In this document: one piece after another, positions 34,682 through 34,698 of the stretch
Layout of the letters: each line of letters starts with the position of its first letter
Numbering within the stretch: the stretch's first letter is position 1
Assembly (NCBI GenBank): GCA_964510955.1
Contig: CAZEDW010000041.1
Location: 1-34,698, forward strand
Length of the DNA: 34,698 nt
Direction of reading: 5' to 3'
Source of the DNA: JAFLCM01 sp964510955
Lineage (GTDB): Bacteria > Planctomycetota > Phycisphaerae > Phycisphaerales > UBA1924
Notes under the pieces: model-generated
Told to the model about the DNA's origin: nothing
What the model saw: the letters and a program-made list of their open reading frames with translations, nothing else
Databases searched by the model: none
Program-made: the position numbers and the translations under genes

Positions 34682-34698
34682 ATGACGACCCCCCGGAT
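34682..34698 (+). CDS. Start of next gene, truncated by window edge
   Basis: An ATG at 34682 begins MTTPR and leaves the window. It has the same GGAGACCAC leader as the gene at 34412, about ten bases upstream, which supports it as a real start. An ATG at 34667 lies just before that leader and is less likely. Nothing more can be said. Confidence 0.4.

Overview
This is a GC-rich (about two thirds G+C by eye) bacterial window made of accessory DNA from several sources. I infer a planctomycete-like Gram-negative. The reasons are general style: a very high GC proteome, a long secreted RHS protein, a CusCBA-type efflux operon with extra cysteine-rich lipoproteins, and integrative-element genes of a planctomycete type. 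No rRNA, tRNA or phylogenetic marker gene is present, so this is inference only. I saw no CRISPR array.

Layout. (1) 1-8317, all on the minus strand: the replication and integration end of a prophage-like or integrative element. In transcription order it carries a small protein, a DUF2924 protein, a large serine recombinase, a ParB-type HTH protein, a sigma-like HTH protein, a small hypothetical, a Prim-Pol/SF3-type primase-helicase, a ParB-fused DNA methyltransferase and partial small genes at the left edge. Many genes overlap by a few bases (ATGA or TGATG), which indicates translational coupling. (2) 8318-8936: a non-coding strip that probably contains the element boundary. (3) 8937-17872, plus strand: a copper/silver-type efflux operon (Cys-rich membrane protein, TolC/CusC, CusB with two heavy-metal-binding motifs, CusA, a CxxC lipoprotein and a three-repeat periplasmic Cys protein). 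(4) 18103-27065: a defence-like island. It has a Type III-like restriction operon on the minus strand (methyltransferase, a MazG-like zinc protein, helicase-nuclease) and a divergent two-gene unit (uncharacterised 194-residue protein and a DUF429 RNase H-fold protein). (5) 27111-33026, minus strand: a tyrosine recombinase with an atypical N-terminus, a displaced RHS fragment, a probable immunity gene and a 1448-residue secreted RHS protein with a C-terminal toxin-like tip. (6) 33417-34698: the edge of another mobile element, with a terminase-small-subunit-like HTH protein, a zinc-ribbon protein and divergent small genes around a palindromic operator candidate.

How they may work together. The serine recombinase cassette would move region 1, and the primase-helicase with its adjoining large inverted repeat could be its replication unit. 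The efflux operon spans inner membrane, periplasm and outer membrane. The restriction operon pairs a beta-class adenine methyltransferase with a helicase-nuclease, with an inserted MazG-like pyrophosphohydrolase that could add nucleotide-level control. The RHS gene and the gene 14 bases after it look like a toxin-immunity pair.

The most novel-looking points are the MazG-like gene inside the Type III-type operon, the triplicated-repeat inverted structure at the end of the primase gene, the hairpin that covers the ribosome binding site of the tyrosine recombinase, and the divergent DUF429 module.
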